Positions 6,325 to 7,121 of a DNA stretch of 7,121 nucleotides are shown here, one piece after another. Positions within the stretch are counted from its first letter, which is position 1; each line of letters starts with the position of its first letter. A program made the position numbers and the translations under genes. Below the pieces are notes generated by a model. It saw only the letters and a list, made by a program, of their open reading frames with translations. It was not told the DNA's origin and made no database searches. Source of the stretch: Actinomycetota bacterium (GTDB lineage: Bacteria > Actinomycetota > Acidimicrobiia > Acidimicrobiales > Ilumatobacteraceae); the NCBI GenBank assembly GCA_010024485.1, contig RGGX01000062.1, positions 1 to 7,121 on the forward strand. Reading direction: 5' to 3'.

Positions 6325-6330
6325 AACCTA
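6325..6330 (-). promoter_or_regulatory. Candidate -10 box TAGGTT for the MFS gene
   Basis: TAGGTT fits TANNNT and ends 24 bases before GTG 6300. A start site about 7 bases downstream would leave a leader of roughly 18 bases carrying the Shine-Dalgarno sequence GAAGGAG (6311-6305). This is the only gene in the window that looks leadered. The -35 element is not clear. Confidence 0.4.
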
Positions 6331-6413
6331 TCCACCGTGTGCGGGCCCCACGTGCCGTTGCCACCCGCGCAAGCGCGTGCCGGTCAGGCTCGTCGTCGGC
6401 TGGTGGCGCGCCC

Positions 6414-6419
6414 TACCGT
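6414..6419 (+). promoter_or_regulatory. Candidate leaderless -10 box TACCGT for the MaoC gene
   Basis: TACCGT fits TANNNT and ends 6 bases before ATG 6426, the same spacing as at 1277-1282. No Shine-Dalgarno sequence precedes the ATG. The intergenic gap to the divergent MFS gene is 125 bases; apart from the two boxes and the MFS Shine-Dalgarno sequence I see nothing else in it. Confidence 0.55.
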
Positions 6420-6425
6420 CGGGCG

Positions 6426-7121
6426 ATGGCCGTGCCCGTGGGAATCGTCGGAGTCCGGACCCCGAGCGGAACGGTCGACGTCGATCCCCGCTGGACGATG
6501 GCGTACGCCGCATCCATCGGTGACGGCAACGAGCGGTACTTCGACACATCGACGATCGGGGCGATGGGGACGCTCGCCGCCGATCACGACCTGACCGCAC
6601 CGTTCGGGTCCATGGTCCACGTCGGACACTCCTCGCGGCAGCACCGGGTCATCCGACCTCCAGAGGTGCTGACGACCTCCTGCGAGATCCGCTCGGCCCG
6701 GCAGACCCGGGCCGGTGTCCTCGTGGTGTTCGGCCTCGAGACCGTGGACGGAGACGGCGAGACAGTGGTGTCGACCGAGGAGACGATGATGCTCCGCGGC
6801 GAACATCTCGCCGGCGAAGAGGCGGACGTGGTCGCCGGAGAGGAACCGGTCTCCCCGACCCGGGAACCGGAGGTCTGGGAGACCGTGGAGGTGCCGGTCG
6901 ACAAGTTCGCGGCCCACACCTACTCGGAGTGCGCTCGGATCTGGAACCCCATCCATACCGACTCCGCCCATGCTGCGGAGCACGGCCTGCCCGGGATCAT
7001 CCTGCACGGGACCGCGACAGCCGCCCGGGCCCTGACCGTCGTCGTCGATCACCTGCTTGATGGCGATCCAGGTCGGGTCGCGTCGATGTCATGTCGGTTC
7101 ACCGCGATGGTGCTGATGCCG
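6426..7121 (+). CDS. MaoC-like hot-dog fold hydratase/dehydratase, 3' end outside the window
   Basis: There are 232 codons visible with no stop. The protein looks like a double hot-dog enzyme. The first half (about 1-130) has YAASIGDGNERYFD (27-40), resembling the FAS1-type dehydratase N-terminal domain. The second half (from about 150) has the MaoC hydratase signature, WNPIHTD (173-179) with H177, then LPGIILHGTATAARAL (188-203). Known relatives hydrate trans-2-enoyl-CoA or similar thioesters in fatty acid, polyketide or steroid side-chain metabolism. In classical R-hydratases the signature reads GD-x-NPLH, and the Asp and His are catalytic. Here the Asp position is Arg, Ile or Trp (ARIWNP), while the first domain keeps a GDGN. 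The ARIWNPIHTD form occurs in actinobacterial relatives as I recall them, so it may mark a subfamily rather than decay. An acidic linker lies at 125-150. The substrate is unknown. The start is supported by the TACCGT box 6 bases upstream. Confidence 0.8.
   Translation, partial: MAVPVGIVGVRTPSGTVDVDPRWTMAYAASIGDGNERYFDTSTIGAMGTLAADHDLTAPFGSMVHVGHSSRQHRVIRPPEVLTTSCEIRSARQTRAGVLVVFGLETVDGDGETVVSTEETMMLRGEHLAGEEADVVAGEEPVSPTREPEVWETVEVPVDKFAAHTYSECARIWNPIHTDSAHAAEHGLPGIILHGTATAARALTVVVDHLLDGDPGRVASMSCRFTAMVLMP

Noticed and set aside
1..7121. Defence island, mobile element, CRISPR, tRNA/rRNA, riboswitch or biosynthetic cluster
   Set aside because: No transposase, integrase, terminal repeats, spaced repeats, cloverleaf or multi-gene pathway was found. 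The HNH remnant alone, lacking its catalytic half, does not support a system.

Overview
The window is a GC-rich stretch with tightly packed genes on both strands. Codon choice, frequent GTG starts, a nearly complete lack of Shine-Dalgarno sequences and TANNNT boxes 6-7 nt ahead of start codons suggest a high-GC Gram-positive (Actinobacteriota). The gene complement would suit a member of the Acidimicrobiia, but that placement is an impression and cannot be proved from the sequence alone.

Layout. A minus-strand gluQ (GluQ-RS, 38-1000) is followed on the same strand by what may be the first codons of another gene at the left edge (1-10). Upstream of gluQ, on the opposite strand, is a truncated HNH-endonuclease remnant (1013-1279). 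A plus-strand zinc-ribbon multi-pass membrane protein (1289-2674) comes next. It converges, across a bidirectional hairpin, on a minus-strand non-haem iron 2-oxoglutarate dioxygenase (2756-3763). That gene is transcribed divergently from a plus-strand glutamate dehydrogenase (3846-5120). The dehydrogenase converges, across another hairpin, on a minus-strand MFS transporter gene (5160-6300). The transporter gene is broken: it carries an out-of-frame junction, and the end of TM2, the 2-3 loop and TM3 are missing. A divergent MaoC-type hydratase gene (6426 onward) runs off the right edge.

How the genes fit together. There is no multi-gene operon here; each gene seems to have its own promoter. 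The one metabolic link that can be argued is the divergent dioxygenase and glutamate dehydrogenase pair, since 2-oxoglutarate is consumed by one and interconverted with glutamate by the other. GluQ-RS also uses glutamate, but this is generic. I see no defence system, mobile element, CRISPR array, tRNA or rRNA. The points most worth a second look are the HNH remnant, which fixes the true gluQ start, the damaged MFS gene, and the repeated leaderless-promoter geometry. All stretches without an intact gene are shorter than 300 bases and are described under the promoter, terminator and remnant entries.
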